From the NCBI RefSeq assembly GCF_902499175.1, contig NZ_CABVQC010000025.1:1-64000 (forward strand): a DNA stretch of 64,000 nucleotides, given 5' to 3'. Numbering within the stretch: the first letter of the stretch is position 1; every line of letters starts with the position of its first letter. Positions 8,152-18,316 of the stretch are shown here, in pieces. This stretch comes from Burkholderia aenigmatica. Lineage in GTDB: Bacteria; Pseudomonadota; Gammaproteobacteria; Burkholderiales; Burkholderiaceae. A program made the position numbers and the translations under genes. The notes beneath the pieces were generated by a model. It saw only the letters and a list, made by a program, of their open reading frames with translations, made no database searches and was not told the DNA's origin.

Positions 8152-8529
8152 TCAGTCGCCCCATGCCTTGGACGGACGGTGAGCGCGCTCGCGAGGCGCC
8201 TTGTCATGCGGTGTTGCCGCTGCTTCGTACGCGAGAACCGCGAACGAAAAAACGGCAGGCAGCGCATTCGAGCGCCCGAAGTCGATCGGATCGTCCGTTT
8301 CGGGAAATGTCATGTCCAATTGCCGTTCGAACAATTGACGCATGCCGGCCTCGTGCCGGCTGGCAAAGCCGAGATCGGCGAGTGCTTCGGCCTCGATGGC
8401 GTGCAGCAGGCGCCACGTCAGCGGGACGCGTTGGTGGATGTAGCGCCCGGCGATATGCCGGACGATCAGCTCGAGGTCGTGCGCGGCAGCCTTGAAGCTG
8501 AGCGCGGCCAAATCTTGTTCTTCTGTCAT
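8152..8529 (-). CDS. Small uncharacterised protein, probably SOS-regulated
   Basis: A 125-aa protein I do not recognise. It begins MTEEQDLAALSFKAAAHDLE and is mostly helical, with no signal peptide or membrane segment. CAGGAG at a good distance upstream supports the ATG at 8529. A near-consensus LexA box lies 72-91 bp upstream of the start, overlapping a plausible promoter, so DNA-damage induction is likely. It follows the XRE-cupin regulator on the same strand but with a 140-bp gap and its own promoter. Confidence 0.7.
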   Translation of the reverse strand: MTEEQDLAALSFKAAAHDLELIVRHIAGRYIHQRVPLTWRLLHAIEAEALADLGFASRHEAGMRQLFERQLDMTFPETDDPIDFGRSNALPAVFSFAVLAYEAAATPHDKAPRERAHRPSKAWGD

Positions 8530-8600
8530 TGCAGGCTCCTGTCGACCGGGCGGGCGCCTCGGTGCGCCAGCTCCGGCCCATGCATGGCGGAATGTCCGTA

Positions 8601-8620
8601 TACTGTACAAACATACAGTG
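8601..8620 (-). promoter_or_regulatory. LexA (SOS) box within a minus-strand promoter
   Basis: TACTGTACAAACATACAGTG fits CTGT-N8-ACAG with flanking bases close to the E. coli consensus. On the minus strand TTGCGG and TACAGT lie 17 bp apart, so the box overlaps the predicted -10 region of a promoter reading into the gene at 8152-8529. Confidence 0.75.
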
Positions 8621-8669
8621 TTTTCCGCAACCGGCCTGCAATTGGCCCTTTGGCCAGCTATCCGCGCCG

Positions 8670-9281
8670 TCAGCGATGTATCACGATCAGCAATGCCCGC
8701 GCCTCGGCCTTGCCGGGATTGCGGATCGCGTGCGGCTCGTCGGCCGGGTAACGCGCGGTGTCGCCTGCTTTCAGGCGCCGGCTGGCCGCCGCGGCTTCGA
8801 TTTCCATCGCGCCCTGCAGCACGGTGAGGTGCTCGCGCGTGCCGGGCTCGTGGGCGTTCGATATCAGCGCGCCACCGCTCGGCAGCGTCAGTTCGTACCA
8901 CTCGAACTTGCCGGCGAGGTCGATCGGGCCCCACACGCGCAACTGGTAGCGGCCGTCATGGCCGGCGAGCGTCGGGATGTCGTGCGGGCCGTCCACGCGA
9001 ATGGTCTCGGGCGCCTTCGGCTGCGAGAACAGCTCGTCGAGCGTGATGCCGAGCGCGTTCGTCAGCCGCCACGCAACGGCGATCGTCGGGTTGGCCTTGT
9101 CGCGCTCGATCTCGGAGAGCATCGATTTCGATACACCGGCCGCGCGCGACAGGTCGTCGAGCGTCAGCTTGCGTTCGTTACGCAGCCGCTGGATCTGCTC
9201 GCCGACACGCGGCGGCGTTGCGGCCGGCGGTTGCGGTGCGGCGCTGGCAGGCGTGCGCCGCGAACCGGAGGAACTTGCCAT
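8670..9281 (-). CDS. XRE-family regulator with C-terminal cupin domain
   Basis: 203 aa. A helix-turn-helix of the Cro/C1 type (about 28-85; LTLDDLSRAAGVSKSMLSEIERDKANPT) is followed by a cupin domain (about 115-200; HEPGTREHLTVLQG, GDTARYPADEPHAIRNPG). This is the HTH_3 plus cupin_2 layout, in which the cupin senses a small metabolite. It is divergent from kbl-tdh, so it most likely controls threonine/2-amino-3-ketobutyrate catabolism and itself. A palindrome lies in the shared promoter region. Confidence 0.88.
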   Translation of the reverse strand: MASSSGSRRTPASAAPQPPAATPPRVGEQIQRLRNERKLTLDDLSRAAGVSKSMLSEIERDKANPTIAVAWRLTNALGITLDELFSQPKAPETIRVDGPHDIPTLAGHDGRYQLRVWGPIDLAGKFEWYELTLPSGGALISNAHEPGTREHLTVLQGAMEIEAAAASRRLKAGDTARYPADEPHAIRNPGKAEARALLIVIHR

Positions 9282-9307
9282 TTGGATTCCGTTCGCTTAG
9301 AGTTGTT

Positions 9308-9337
9308 CGATATTTCGAATTCTAGTTCGGAATATCG
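9308..9337. promoter_or_regulatory. Inverted repeat in the regulator-kbl intergenic region
   Basis: CGATATT (9308-9314) and AATATCG (9331-9337) form an inverted repeat around TTCGAA and TTCGG elements. It is placed between the divergent XRE-cupin gene and kbl, so it is a candidate operator for that regulator. Confidence 0.4.
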
Positions 9338-9442
9338 GATAAATGCGGTCAACCGAACGACCGACTATAACAGTAGCAGGCCGTTGCGCCGCCGCCACGA
9401 GTGGCGCGTTGCGGAATGCGAAACCCTGTCAGGAGCTTTGCG

Positions 9443-10642
<1,200 letters not shown>

Positions 10643-10655
10643 CGGAGGCGCGATC

Positions 10656-11684
10656 ATGAAAGCACTGGCAAAGCTCGAACGCGGTCCCGGCCTCACGCTC
10701 ACGCGCGTGAAGCGTCCCGAAGTCGGCCACAACGACGTGCTGATCAAGATCCGCCGCACGGCGATCTGCGGCACCGACATCCATATCTGGAAGTGGGACG
10801 ACTGGGCGCAGAAGACGATTCCCGTGCCGATGCACGTCGGTCACGAATATGTCGGCGAGATCGTCGAGATGGGGCAGGAAGTGCGCGGCTTCGCGATCGG
10901 CGATCGCGTGTCCGGCGAAGGCCACATCACTTGCGGCTTCTGCCGCAACTGTCGCGCGGGGCGCCGGCATCTGTGCCGCAACACGGTCGGCGTCGGCGTG
11001 AACCGCGAAGGCGCGTTCGCCGAGTATCTGGCGATTCCGGCGTTCAACGCATTCAAGATTCCGCCGGAGATCTCCGACGATCTCGCGTCGATCTTCGATC
11101 CGTTCGGCAACGCGACGCACACGGCGCTGTCGTTCAACCTCGTCGGCGAAGACGTGCTGATCACCGGCGCGGGCCCGATCGGCATCATGGCCGTCGCGAT
11201 CGCGAAGCACGTCGGCGCGCGCAACGTCGTGATCACCGACATCAACGACTACCGGCTGGAGCTCGCACGCAAGATGGGCGCGACGCGCGCGGTCAACGTT
11301 GCACGCGAGTCGCTGCGCGACGTGATGTCCGACCTGCACATGACCGAAGGCTTCGACGTCGGCCTCGAAATGTCCGGTGTGCCGAGTGCGTTCACGAGCA
11401 TGCTCGAGGCGATGAACCACGGCGGCAAGGTCGCGCTGCTCGGCATTCCGCCCGCACAGACGGCGATCGACTGGAATCAGGTGATCTTCAAGGGGCTCGA
11501 GATCAAGGGCATCTACGGCCGCGAGATGTTCGAGACCTGGTACAAGATGGTCGCGATGCTGCAGAGCGGCCTCGACCTGTCGCCGATCATCACGCATCGT
11601 TTTGCGGCCGACGATTACGAGAAAGGCTTCGCCGCGATGTTGTCTGGCGAAAGCGGCAAGGTGATTCTCGACTGGACGGCCTGA
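10656..11684 (+). CDS. tdh: L-threonine 3-dehydrogenase
   Basis: A 342-aa zinc-dependent medium-chain dehydrogenase oxidising L-threonine to 2-amino-3-ketobutyrate with NAD+. Visible features are the catalytic zinc ligands in [10 protein letters not shown] and [10 protein letters not shown], the structural-zinc cysteines in [15 protein letters not shown], and the Rossmann motif [12 protein letters not shown]. It is co-transcribed with kbl and preceded by GGAGG. The unstable product is passed to Kbl. Confidence 0.97.
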   Translation: MKALAKLERGPGLTLTRVKRPEVGHNDVLIKIRRTAICGTDIHIWKWDDWAQKTIPVPMHVGHEYVGEIVEMGQEVRGFAIGDRVSGEGHITCGFCRNCRAGRRHLCRNTVGVGVNREGAFAEYLAIPAFNAFKIPPEISDDLASIFDPFGNATHTALSFNLVGEDVLITGAGPIGIMAVAIAKHVGARNVVITDINDYRLELARKMGATRAVNVARESLRDVMSDLHMTEGFDVGLEMSGVPSAFTSMLEAMNHGGKVALLGIPPAQTAIDWNQVIFKGLEIKGIYGREMFETWYKMVAMLQSGLDLSPIITHRFAADDYEKGFAAMLSGESGKVILDWTA

Positions 11685-11691
11685 GCGCCGC

Positions 11692-11729
11692 AGGGGCAGT
11701 GCGGCGTGTTCGCCGCCTGCCCCGTTTTT
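11692..11729 (+). terminator. Intrinsic terminator of kbl-tdh
   Basis: A long GC-rich stem (GGGGCAG-T-GCGGCG paired with CGCCGC-CTGCCCC) is followed by GTTTTTG, 8 bp past the tdh stop codon. Confidence 0.85.
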
Positions 11730-11776
11730 GTTTCACGTCTGCGTTTTCCAGATCGAAACGCGCGAATCTCGGCTCA

Positions 11777-11793
11777 AGGTGAGATTATTCGGG
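11777..11793 (-). repeat. Outlying iteron, reverse orientation
   Basis: AGGTGAGATTATTCGGG matches the reverse complement of the origin iteron consensus. It is the only recognisable element in the 11.73-12.07 kb gap between tdh and the convergent membrane-protein gene; I see no gene there. Confidence 0.8.
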
Positions 11794-12069
11794 AGCTGTG
11801 TTTGCGCACCGAATCGCGGCGCGAACGCACATCGGTGACCTGCAATCGCACGTTCACTTCACCTGTCGACGGTCGCGTCGCTTCCCGCCATCCCGCCGTT
11901 CGGCACCTGCTCCCCTCTTCCGAGCACTTCCCTCTTGGCTTGCCGCGTGATCGTTCGTTACCCCCCGCGTGCCGAACCGCGCCATCAACCGTGAGCCTTC
12001 ACGCCGCGTTGCGACTCACTCAAGCGCGAAGCGATCGCCATCAATCGACGTCGATCGGTGCGCAGGCTG

Positions 12070-12486
12070 CTACTTGATCCGTTCACCATTCAACCCTCGC
12101 GGGTCGAGCTGAAGACTCAACACGACGAGCCAGCGCTTCGGGCACTGCGGCGCAACGTCGACCGGGTCGCCGTGCGCGCCGGGAGCGGTGACGAACCCGT
12201 GTTGCGCCGCGTATTGATACGCGCGCAACGCGTCCGCCTGCAGCCAGAAGCTGACGAGCGCGCACGTCACGAAGCGGAACAGCAGCACCGTCGCGGCATC
12301 GGGCGCGAAACCGGTCATGACCAGCAGGCTCTCGAACGCGAACGCCAGCGCTTGCGCGACCGCGATCGTGAGAATTGTCAGCTTCAACACCCCGCGCAGC
12401 CGCCGCGCCGCGCGCACGCGTGCCTGCCGGACGGTGAGTGGGGTGCGATCGTCGCCGCCTTCGCGCTTCGGCGCATCGTGTTTCAT
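12070..12486 (-). CDS. Small membrane protein of unknown function
   Basis: 138 aa. A basic N-terminus (1-33) precedes two hydrophobic segments at about 34-57 (LKLTILTIAVAQALAFAFES) and 62-82, then a hydrophilic tail. No family recognised. Its start codon overlaps the stop of the upstream GNAT gene by 4 bp (ATGA), indicating translational coupling. Confidence 0.7.
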   Translation of the reverse strand: MKHDAPKREGGDDRTPLTVRQARVRAARRLRGVLKLTILTIAVAQALAFAFESLLVMTGFAPDAATVLLFRFVTCALVSFWLQADALRAYQYAAQHGFVTAPGAHGDPVDVAPQCPKRWLVVLSLQLDPRGLNGERIK

Positions 12487-13121
12487 GACGCCGCACCGAC
12501 GTGCCGCGCGACCTCGATCTGCGTCGTATCGCCGGCCACGATGCGACTGTCCGCGATGCTGACGGATTTGCACAGGATCGTGCTGTCGTAGTTGTGTCCC
12601 GGAAAGCGCATCACGTCGACCGGTCGAAATCCTTCGCGGCGATAGAAATCGATGAGCCGGATCGCCGCGTATGGCGCGTCGAGTGCGAGGTGCGTCGCGC
12701 CGCGCGCGGCGGCCCGCCGTTGCGCGAATGCGAGCAGCGCACGGCCGATGCCGTGATCCTGCCAGACGGGATCGACGGCCAGTTGGCCGAGCGTCGCGAC
12801 GTGCCGGCTGCGGTACGGATCGCAGCGGGAATCGGGATCGTGCGAACGCATCGTCATCGTCGCGACCAGGTGTGCATTGCCGAGCGCGACGAAGCACTCG
12901 CCGGTGAGCACGCGTTCGCGCGTCGCCGAGGCCGGCTGATCGACGCACGGGCAGTTGAAACCCAACGCACCGAGCGGTGCGAAGGCGCGATGCAGCAGCG
13001 CGGTCAACGTGTCGTACGAATCGTTGCGCGGATCGAAGCGCCGCACGACGACGCGGCCATCGAGCCGCTTGGCATAAGCCGCATAGGCACGCGCGGGGCG
13101 CGCGGTTTCCGGTCGCTGCAT
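12483..13121 (-). CDS. GNAT-family N-acetyltransferase
   Basis: 212 aa. The acetyl-CoA-binding motif A region is visible as LGQLAVDPVWQDHGIGRALL (QxxGxG/A pattern), followed by FYRREGFRPVDVMRF, typical of the GNAT C-terminal strand-helix. The substrate cannot be told. AAAGGA lies upstream of the ATG at 13121. It is translationally coupled to the following membrane-protein gene and divergent from a TetR gene. Confidence 0.85.
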   Translation of the reverse strand: MQRPETARPARAYAAYAKRLDGRVVVRRFDPRNDSYDTLTALLHRAFAPLGALGFNCPCVDQPASATRERVLTGECFVALGNAHLVATMTMRSHDPDSRCDPYRSRHVATLGQLAVDPVWQDHGIGRALLAFAQRRAAARGATHLALDAPYAAIRLIDFYRREGFRPVDVMRFPGHNYDSTILCKSVSIADSRIVAGDTTQIEVARHVGAAS

Positions 13122-13278
13122 GATGTCCTTTCGCCCAGACAGGGTGACCGAAGTGTAGTGAGCGTCGCGTATCCGCTTCAAGAAAAAATGTCGTAAACGC
13201 GGCGGGCCGCGGCGCACAGCCATGAAGCGATTCAGCCCTCTCGTCGACAGGGCTTTTGCATGCGGGTGTTGACGATGG

Positions 13279-13292
13279 AGAACGATCGTTCT
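13279..13292. promoter_or_regulatory. Perfect palindrome, likely TetR operator
   Basis: AGAACGATCGTTCT is a perfect 14-bp palindrome 12 bp upstream of the TetR start codon. The placement fits autorepression and possibly control of the divergent GNAT gene. Confidence 0.6.
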
Positions 13293-13303
13293 ACCGTAAA
13301 CCC

Positions 13304-13909
13304 ATGAACACACCTCACGACTCCTCCGGCGAACCGGGCGTTCGCGACCGCCTGCTCGATGCGGCCGAAGCGTTGATCTATTCGGGCGGCATCCATGCGA
13401 CGGGCGTCGATGCGATCGTCAAGCGATCCGGCGCGGCTCGAAAGAGCTTTTATTCGCATTTCGAATCGAAAGAAGCGCTGGTCGTGGCCGCGCTCGAACG
13501 TCGCGACGAGCGCTGGATGCGCTGGTTCGTCGATGCAACGCTGGCGCGCGGTAAGGCGCCGCGCGTGCAGTTGCTCGGCATGTTCGACGTGCTGCGCGAC
13601 TGGTTCGGGCAGCCCGACTTTCATGGCTGTGCGTTCCTGAACGCGTCGGGCGAGATTCCCGATGCCGACGATCCCGTGCGGGTCGTCGCGCGTGCACACA
13701 AGGCGCGCCTGCTGGCATTCGTGCGTGAGCGGTTCGATGCGTATGCCGACGAAACGGGCCTCGAGCGTCGCGGGCTCGCGCGCCTGGCGCGCCAGTGGCT
13801 CGTGCTGATCGACGGCGCGATCGGCGTGGCGCTCGTGACCGGCGATGCGAGCGCCGCGCGCGATGCGCGCGCAACGGCCGAATTGTTGCTCGACGCGGTG
13901 TCACGGTAG
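13304..13909 (+). CDS. TetR-family transcriptional regulator
   Basis: 201 aa. The N-terminal TetR HTH is clear (RDRLLDAAEALIYSGGIHAT, then GAARKSFYSHFESKEALV, about 11-58). The C-terminal ligand-binding half is of the TetR_C type. The ATG at 13304 is chosen over an upstream in-frame start because a palindromic operator occupies the region between them. The DUF1348 gene follows on the same strand 63 bp later and is a likely target. Confidence 0.9.
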   Translation: MNTPHDSSGEPGVRDRLLDAAEALIYSGGIHATGVDAIVKRSGAARKSFYSHFESKEALVVAALERRDERWMRWFVDATLARGKAPRVQLLGMFDVLRDWFGQPDFHGCAFLNASGEIPDADDPVRVVARAHKARLLAFVRERFDAYADETGLERRGLARLARQWLVLIDGAIGVALVTGDASAARDARATAELLLDAVSR

Positions 13910-13972
13910 TCGAAGCCGCGAATCCGAACCGGCCGCGGGCGTCCGTGGCCATCACCTGAACAGGAGCACCCC

Positions 13973-14452
13973 ATGTCCGCTTCCCCCGAAGTCCGTCCGC
14001 CCGTTCCGCCGTTCACGCTCGAAACGGCGCGCCAGAAGGTGCGCGCCGCCGAGGACGCGTGGAACACGCGCGACCCGCAGCGCGTGTCGCTCGCCTATAC
14101 GCCGCAAAGCCGATGGCGCAACCGTGCGGAATTCGTGACCGGCCGCGACGAGATCGTCGGGCTGCTGCAGCGCAAGTGGACGCGCGAGCTCGACTACCGG
14201 CTGATCAAGGAGCTGTGGGCATTCGGCGGCAATCGCATCGCGGTGCGCTTCGCATACGAATGGCACGACGACGCCGGCAACTGGTTCCGCTCGTACGGCA
14301 ATGAAAACTGGGAATTCGACGAAAACGGCCTGATGGCGCATCGCCACGCGAGCATCAACGACCTGCCGATCCGCGAGCAAGATCGTCTCTATCGCTGGCC
14401 GCTCGGCCGTCGTCCGGACGATCATCCGGGGTTGTCCGATCTCGGGCTGTGA
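13973..14452 (+). CDS. DUF1348 / NTF2-like protein
   Basis: 159 aa, a SnoaL/nuclear-transport-factor-2-like fold of the DUF1348 family. Typical segments are [37 protein letters not shown] and [21 protein letters not shown] ribosome-binding site AGGAG precedes the ATG. The function is unknown; the family is often paired with TetR regulators, as here. Confidence 0.88.
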   Translation: MSASPEVRPPVPPFTLETARQKVRAAEDAWNTRDPQRVSLAYTPQSRWRNRAEFVTGRDEIVGLLQRKWTRELDYRLIKELWAFGGNRIAVRFAYEWHDDAGNWFRSYGNENWEFDENGLMAHRHASINDLPIREQDRLYRWPLGRRPDDHPGLSDLGL

Positions 14453-14499
14453 CGGGCGCGTCGACTCGACGGATCGGCGCGTACATCACCGGGTTTCAA

Positions 14500-14547
14500 G
14501 GGTGAGGAAATTCGGGAGTCGATGCGCTGAAGGTGAGATTTTTCGGG
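14500..14547 (-). repeat. Pair of outlying iterons, reverse orientation
   Basis: GGGTGAGGAAATTCGGG (14500-14516) and AGGTGAGATTTTTCGGG (14531-14547) match the reverse complement of the origin iteron. They lie in the 500-bp gene-free gap before the dehydrogenase gene. Confidence 0.8.
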
Positions 14548-14639
14548 ACGAGGTGAAATGTCGCGTCGGACTGTGTGCTTCAAGCCGTTCGACGCGGCAT
14601 CGTCCCGGGCAACGCGGACAGGTCGCACACGTCGCCAGC

Positions 14640-14900
14640 GTGTGAAGCGCGTATTGGCATGCAACGGTGTGCTTCACCGCGTGATGCATCTCACCGATCG
14701 AACATCGCACAGGGTCAGGAGTGGGTTGGCGATCGGTGTGTCCGCGCATGATGTGCAACTCACCGATCGCGTTCGTGCCGGCAACGGACAGTGCAAACCG
14801 TGCGCATTGCGGCGTGACGTTGCTCACCGCTCGATTTCATTGCGCACGAATCGGAATCCCTACGAGTGCGCAAACGCATTGCGTGTTGCTCACCGCACGC
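14640..14900. repeat. Diverged repeats of about 66 bp containing CTCACCG
   Basis: CTCACCGATCG occurs at 14690 and 14759, CTCACCGCTCG at 14823 and CTCACCGCACG at 14889, spacings of 69, 64 and 66 bp. Related surrounding stretches (GTGCAAACCGTGCGCATTGCG and GTGCGCAAACGCATTGCG) recur ahead of the last two. The core shares CTCACC with the iterons but lacks the CCCGAAAA half. No gene is evident between 14453 and 14950. Confidence 0.5.
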
Positions 14901-14950
14901 CGACTCGCGCAGTCACCGCCCGGCGCGTCCGATCACGCCGGGCGTGATCG

Positions 14951-16036
14951 TCAGCCCGCGATCCGCGCGGCGATCGCTTCGCCCACTTCCTGCGTTCCCG
15001 CGTTGCCGCCAAGATCGCGCGTATGCGGCCCCGTGCGCAACACGTCCTCGATTGCGGCGACGATCGCATCGTGCGCTTCGCGTTCGCGACCCGCGCCGTT
15101 GCCGAGGAAGTCGAGCATCAGGGCCGCCGACCAGATCATCGCGACCGGGTTCGCGATGAACTGCCCCGCGATGTCGGGCGCGGAGCCGTGCACGGGTTCG
15201 AACAGCGACGGAAATGTGCGGTCGGGGTTCAGGTTCGCGGACGGCGCGATACCGATCGTGCCCGTACAGGCCGGCCCGAGATCCGACAGGATGTCGCCGA
15301 ACAGGTTCGATGCAACGACGACGTCGAAGCGGTCCGGCTGCAGCACGAAGCGTGCACACAGGATGTCGATGTGCTGCTTGTCGACGGCGATGTCGGGATA
15401 GCGTTCCGCCATCTCGGCCGTGCGCGCGTCCCACCACGGCATGCTGATCGCGATGCCGTTGCTCTTCGTCGCGACGGTGAGGCGCTTCGCGCGCCGCTGC
15501 GCGAGTTCGAACGCGAATTTCAGCACGCGCTCGGTGCCGTGACGCGTGAAGATCGACTGCTGCATCACGATCTCGCGATCGGTGCCTTCGAACATTGTGC
15601 CGCCGACCGACGAATATTCGCCCTCGGTGTTCTCGCGCACGATCATGAAGTCGATGTCGCCCGCGCGGCGGCCGGCGAGCGGCGACGGCACGCCTTCGAA
15701 CAGGCGCGCGGGCCGCAGGTTGATGTACTGGTCGAACTCGCGGCGGAATTTCAGCAGCGAGCCCCACAGCGAAATGTGATCGGGCACGGTCGCGGGCCAG
15801 CCGACCGCGCCGAACAGGATCGCGTCCATGCCCGACAACTGCGCCTTCCAGTCGTCCGGCATCATCTTGCCGTGCTGCGCGTAGTAGTCGCAGCTCGCCC
15901 AGTCGATCTCGACAAAGTCGAAGCGCACGCCGAAGCGTGCGGTCACGGCATCGAGTGCGCGCAGGCCCTCGGGCATCACTTCACGGCCGATGCCGTCCCC
16001 GGGAATGACGGCGATCCGGTAAGTCCTGTCGTTCAT
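14951..16036 (-). CDS. dmlA: D-malate / tartrate dehydrogenase (decarboxylating)
   Basis: 361 aa, the usual length of the DmlA/TtuC branch of beta-decarboxylating dehydrogenases. Recognisable are IAVIPGDGIGREV at the N-terminus, FMIVRENTEGEYSSVGG (substrate/NAD loop with the ENTEGEYS signature), TKSNGIAISMPWW with the catalytic Lys, and SNLFGDILSDLGPACTG with metal-binding Asp residues. It oxidises and decarboxylates D-malate, and possibly tartrate or isopropylmalate, with NAD+. It is divergent from a LysR gene, matching the E. coli dmlA-dmlR layout. Confidence 0.9.
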   Translation of the reverse strand: MNDRTYRIAVIPGDGIGREVMPEGLRALDAVTARFGVRFDFVEIDWASCDYYAQHGKMMPDDWKAQLSGMDAILFGAVGWPATVPDHISLWGSLLKFRREFDQYINLRPARLFEGVPSPLAGRRAGDIDFMIVRENTEGEYSSVGGTMFEGTDREIVMQQSIFTRHGTERVLKFAFELAQRRAKRLTVATKSNGIAISMPWWDARTAEMAERYPDIAVDKQHIDILCARFVLQPDRFDVVVASNLFGDILSDLGPACTGTIGIAPSANLNPDRTFPSLFEPVHGSAPDIAGQFIANPVAMIWSAALMLDFLGNGAGREREAHDAIVAAIEDVLRTGPHTRDLGGNAGTQEVGEAIAARIAG

Positions 16037-16163
16037 GCGAGTGCTCCTCCTTCATCGTGGGTCGGGCCGCTGCCGGTGTGACGCGCAGCGGATCATGGCG
16101 CCATTCTATTTATTTCCATCCGGATTAAAATCGCGCGAAAGGTTAATCGACTTTCCACGAATC

Positions 16164-17087
16164 GTGAATAAATCGCCGAATCTCGACGACCTGCGCGTGT
16201 TCAGCCTGGTCGTCCGCCTGACCAGCTTCAGCGCGGCCGCCGAGCAGCTCGCGGTGTCGCCCGCCTATGTCAGCAAGCGCATCGCGTTGCTCGAGGCGCA
16301 GTTGGGCACGCGCCTGCTGCATCGCTCGACGCGCCGCGTGACGGTCACGGAAGCCGGTGAACGCGTGTACGCGCGCGCCGAGAAGATTCTCGACGACGTC
16401 GATCATCTCGTCGAGGACGTGTCGACCACGCGCACGGTGCCGCGCGGCACGCTGCGCATTTCGAGCAGCTTCGGCTTCGGTCGGCATATCGTCGCGCCGG
16501 CGCTGCTCGACTTCACTGCGCGCTATCCGCAGTTGAACGTGCGGCTCGATCTGTTCGACCGGCTCGTCGATGTCGCGGGCGAAGGCTACGACCTCGACGT
16601 GCGCATCGGCGACGAAATCGCCGATCACCTGATCGCGCGCCGCCTCGCCGCGAACTACCGCGTGCTGTGCGCATCGCCTGACTATCTCGCACGGCGCGGG
16701 GCACCGCGTTCGCTCGCGGATCTCGCGTCGCACGACTGTCTTGCCATCAAGGAGCGCGATCACCCGTTCGGCGTGTGGCGGCTGAGCGTGCGCGGCGAAA
16801 CGGCAACGGTGAAGGTCGGCGGGACGCTGTCGACGAACCATGGCGAGGTGGCCGTGCAATGGGCGCTGGCTGGGCGCGGCATCGTGTTGCGCTCGATCTG
16901 GGAAGCCGGGCCGCTGATCGAACGCGGTGCGCTGTGTCGTGTGCTGCCGGACGCAATCCAGCCCGCGAACATCTGGGCCGTGTATCCGGAACGCGTCGCG
17001 GCATCGGCGAAAGTGCGCGTATGCGTGGATTTTCTGGCGGAGACGCTGGCCGGCTTGACTGCCGCAGCGGGTGACGAGATCGCCTGA
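16164..17087 (+). CDS. LysR-family regulator, DmlR-like
   Basis: About 307 aa. The N-terminal LysR winged HTH (LDDLRVFSLVVRLTSFSAAA to RLLHRSTRRVTVTEAG) is followed by a type-2 periplasmic-binding-like effector domain. The GTG at 16164 is preferred because family members begin a few residues before LDDLRVF; an ATG at 16095 would add 23 atypical residues. It is divergent from the D-malate dehydrogenase gene and likely activates it in response to the substrate. Confidence 0.87.
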   Translation: MNKSPNLDDLRVFSLVVRLTSFSAAAEQLAVSPAYVSKRIALLEAQLGTRLLHRSTRRVTVTEAGERVYARAEKILDDVDHLVEDVSTTRTVPRGTLRISSSFGFGRHIVAPALLDFTARYPQLNVRLDLFDRLVDVAGEGYDLDVRIGDEIADHLIARRLAANYRVLCASPDYLARRGAPRSLADLASHDCLAIKERDHPFGVWRLSVRGETATVKVGGTLSTNHGEVAVQWALAGRGIVLRSIWEAGPLIERGALCRVLPDAIQPANIWAVYPERVAASAKVRVCVDFLAETLAGLTAAAGDEIA

Positions 17088-17098
17088 AATCGGCGAAA

Positions 17099-17115
17099 GG
17101 TGAGCTTTTACGGGG
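17099..17115 (-). repeat. Outlying iteron, reverse orientation
   Basis: AGGTGAGCTTTTACGGG lies 12 bp past the LysR stop codon, in the gap between convergent genes. It matches the reverse-complement iteron consensus with one change (TTCGGG to TACGGG) that is shared with the copy at 22937. Confidence 0.75.
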
Positions 17116-17247
17116 GGATGTGCCGAACATCGGCAGGCGCCCGTTTCCGGCTCGCAATCGCGTCGCGAGCCGGTGGCGTGCAGCAGGCACCGACGCATCG
17201 GCGGCCGTGATGTGCCGGGCCGGCCGACGATGGTGCCCGCACGCGGC

Positions 17248-18195
17248 TTACGCCGCTTTCGCCGCCCCCACCGCGCCAAGCATCAGGTCGAGATTCTGCA
17301 CGGCCGCGCCGGATGCCCCTTTGCCGAGATTGTCGAACACGGCGGACAGCAGCACCTGGCCGTGTTCGGCATTGACGAACACGCCGAGCCGCAGGTCGTT
17401 GGTGCCGTTCAGCGCTTGCGGATCGAGATGCGTGAGCGCTTGCGTTTCCGCGAGCGGCATGACGTCGACATGACGCGCGCCAGCGTAATGGTGCGCGAGA
17501 CACGCATGCAACTGCTCACCGGTCACGCCGGCCGGGAGCAGGCGCAACGCGATCGGTATGGTGAGCACGATGCCTTGCCGATAGGCACCGTACGCCGGCA
17601 CGAACAACGGGCGGTGCGCCAGACCGGCATGCAGCTGGATCTCGGGCGCATGCTTGTGCGCGAGTGCGAGGCCGTAGACCTGTAGCGGCTTCGCGTGCAA
17701 AGCGCCTGCCGATTCGAAGGCGTCGACGGCCGCCCGCCCGCCGCCCGAGTAACCGGAGACGGCGTGGATGCTCACCGGGTAGTCGCGCGGCAGCAGGCCG
17801 GCCTGTTGCAGCGGCCGCAGCAAGGCGATCGCGCCGGTCGGGTAGCAACCCGGATTGGTGACGCGCCGCGCGTGCGCAATCGTCTGCGCATGCCCGTCGG
17901 CCATCTCGGGAAAGCCGTAGACCCATTCCGGCTGCGTGCGATGGGCCGAACTCGCGTCGATCACGCGCACCGCCGGATTGCGGATGAAGCCGACCGCTTC
18001 GCGCGCGGCCGCGTCGGGCAGGCACAGGATCGCGATGTCGGCTGCGTTGATCGCTTCGGCGCGCCGCACGGGATCCTTGCGCTCCGCATCCGGCAGCGTG
18101 ACGAGCCGCAAGTCGGTGCGCCCGCGCAGGCGCTCGTGGATCAGCAATCCGGTCGTGCCTTGATCGCCGTCGATGTAGACAGTCGGGTCGCTCAT
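17248..18195 (-). CDS. argC: N-acetyl-gamma-glutamyl-phosphate reductase, short type
   Basis: 315 aa, typical of the short (type 2) ArgC class. It reduces N-acetylglutamyl phosphate with NADPH in arginine synthesis. The nucleotide-binding start [17 protein letters not shown] and the catalytic cysteine C117 in [15 protein letters not shown] are intact, as is [14 protein letters not shown]. It is isolated from other arg genes and divergent from a LysR regulator, so it may be an inducible second copy. Confidence 0.93.
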   Translation of the reverse strand: MSDPTVYIDGDQGTTGLLIHERLRGRTDLRLVTLPDAERKDPVRRAEAINAADIAILCLPDAAAREAVGFIRNPAVRVIDASSAHRTQPEWVYGFPEMADGHAQTIAHARRVTNPGCYPTGAIALLRPLQQAGLLPRDYPVSIHAVSGYSGGGRAAVDAFESAGALHAKPLQVYGLALAHKHAPEIQLHAGLAHRPLFVPAYGAYRQGIVLTIPIALRLLPAGVTGEQLHACLAHHYAGARHVDVMPLAETQALTHLDPQALNGTNDLRLGVFVNAEHGQVLLSAVFDNLGKGASGAAVQNLDLMLGAVGAAKAA

Positions 18196-18267
18196 GATGG
18201 TCGCACTCCTTGCGTTCGGTCGGCAGTAAAACCGTATCGTCCATCGAACGCCTAGAATAGGAAAAGT

Positions 18268-18291
18268 TGAATTTACTGACTGCCAGATTCA
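18268..18291. promoter_or_regulatory. Inverted repeat between argC and the divergent LysR gene
   Basis: TGAAT (18268-18272) and ATTCA (18287-18291) form an imperfect dyad in the shared promoter region, the place and size expected for a LysR-type binding site. Confidence 0.35.
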
Positions 18292-18316
18292 GCTTTTCTG
18301 AACGAAAGGGGGAAGG

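Noticed and set aside
14640-14900. CRISPR array
   Set aside because: Spacing near 66 bp is suggestive, but the shared core is only about 11 bp, the repeats are not conserved over 25-30 bp and no cas genes are present.
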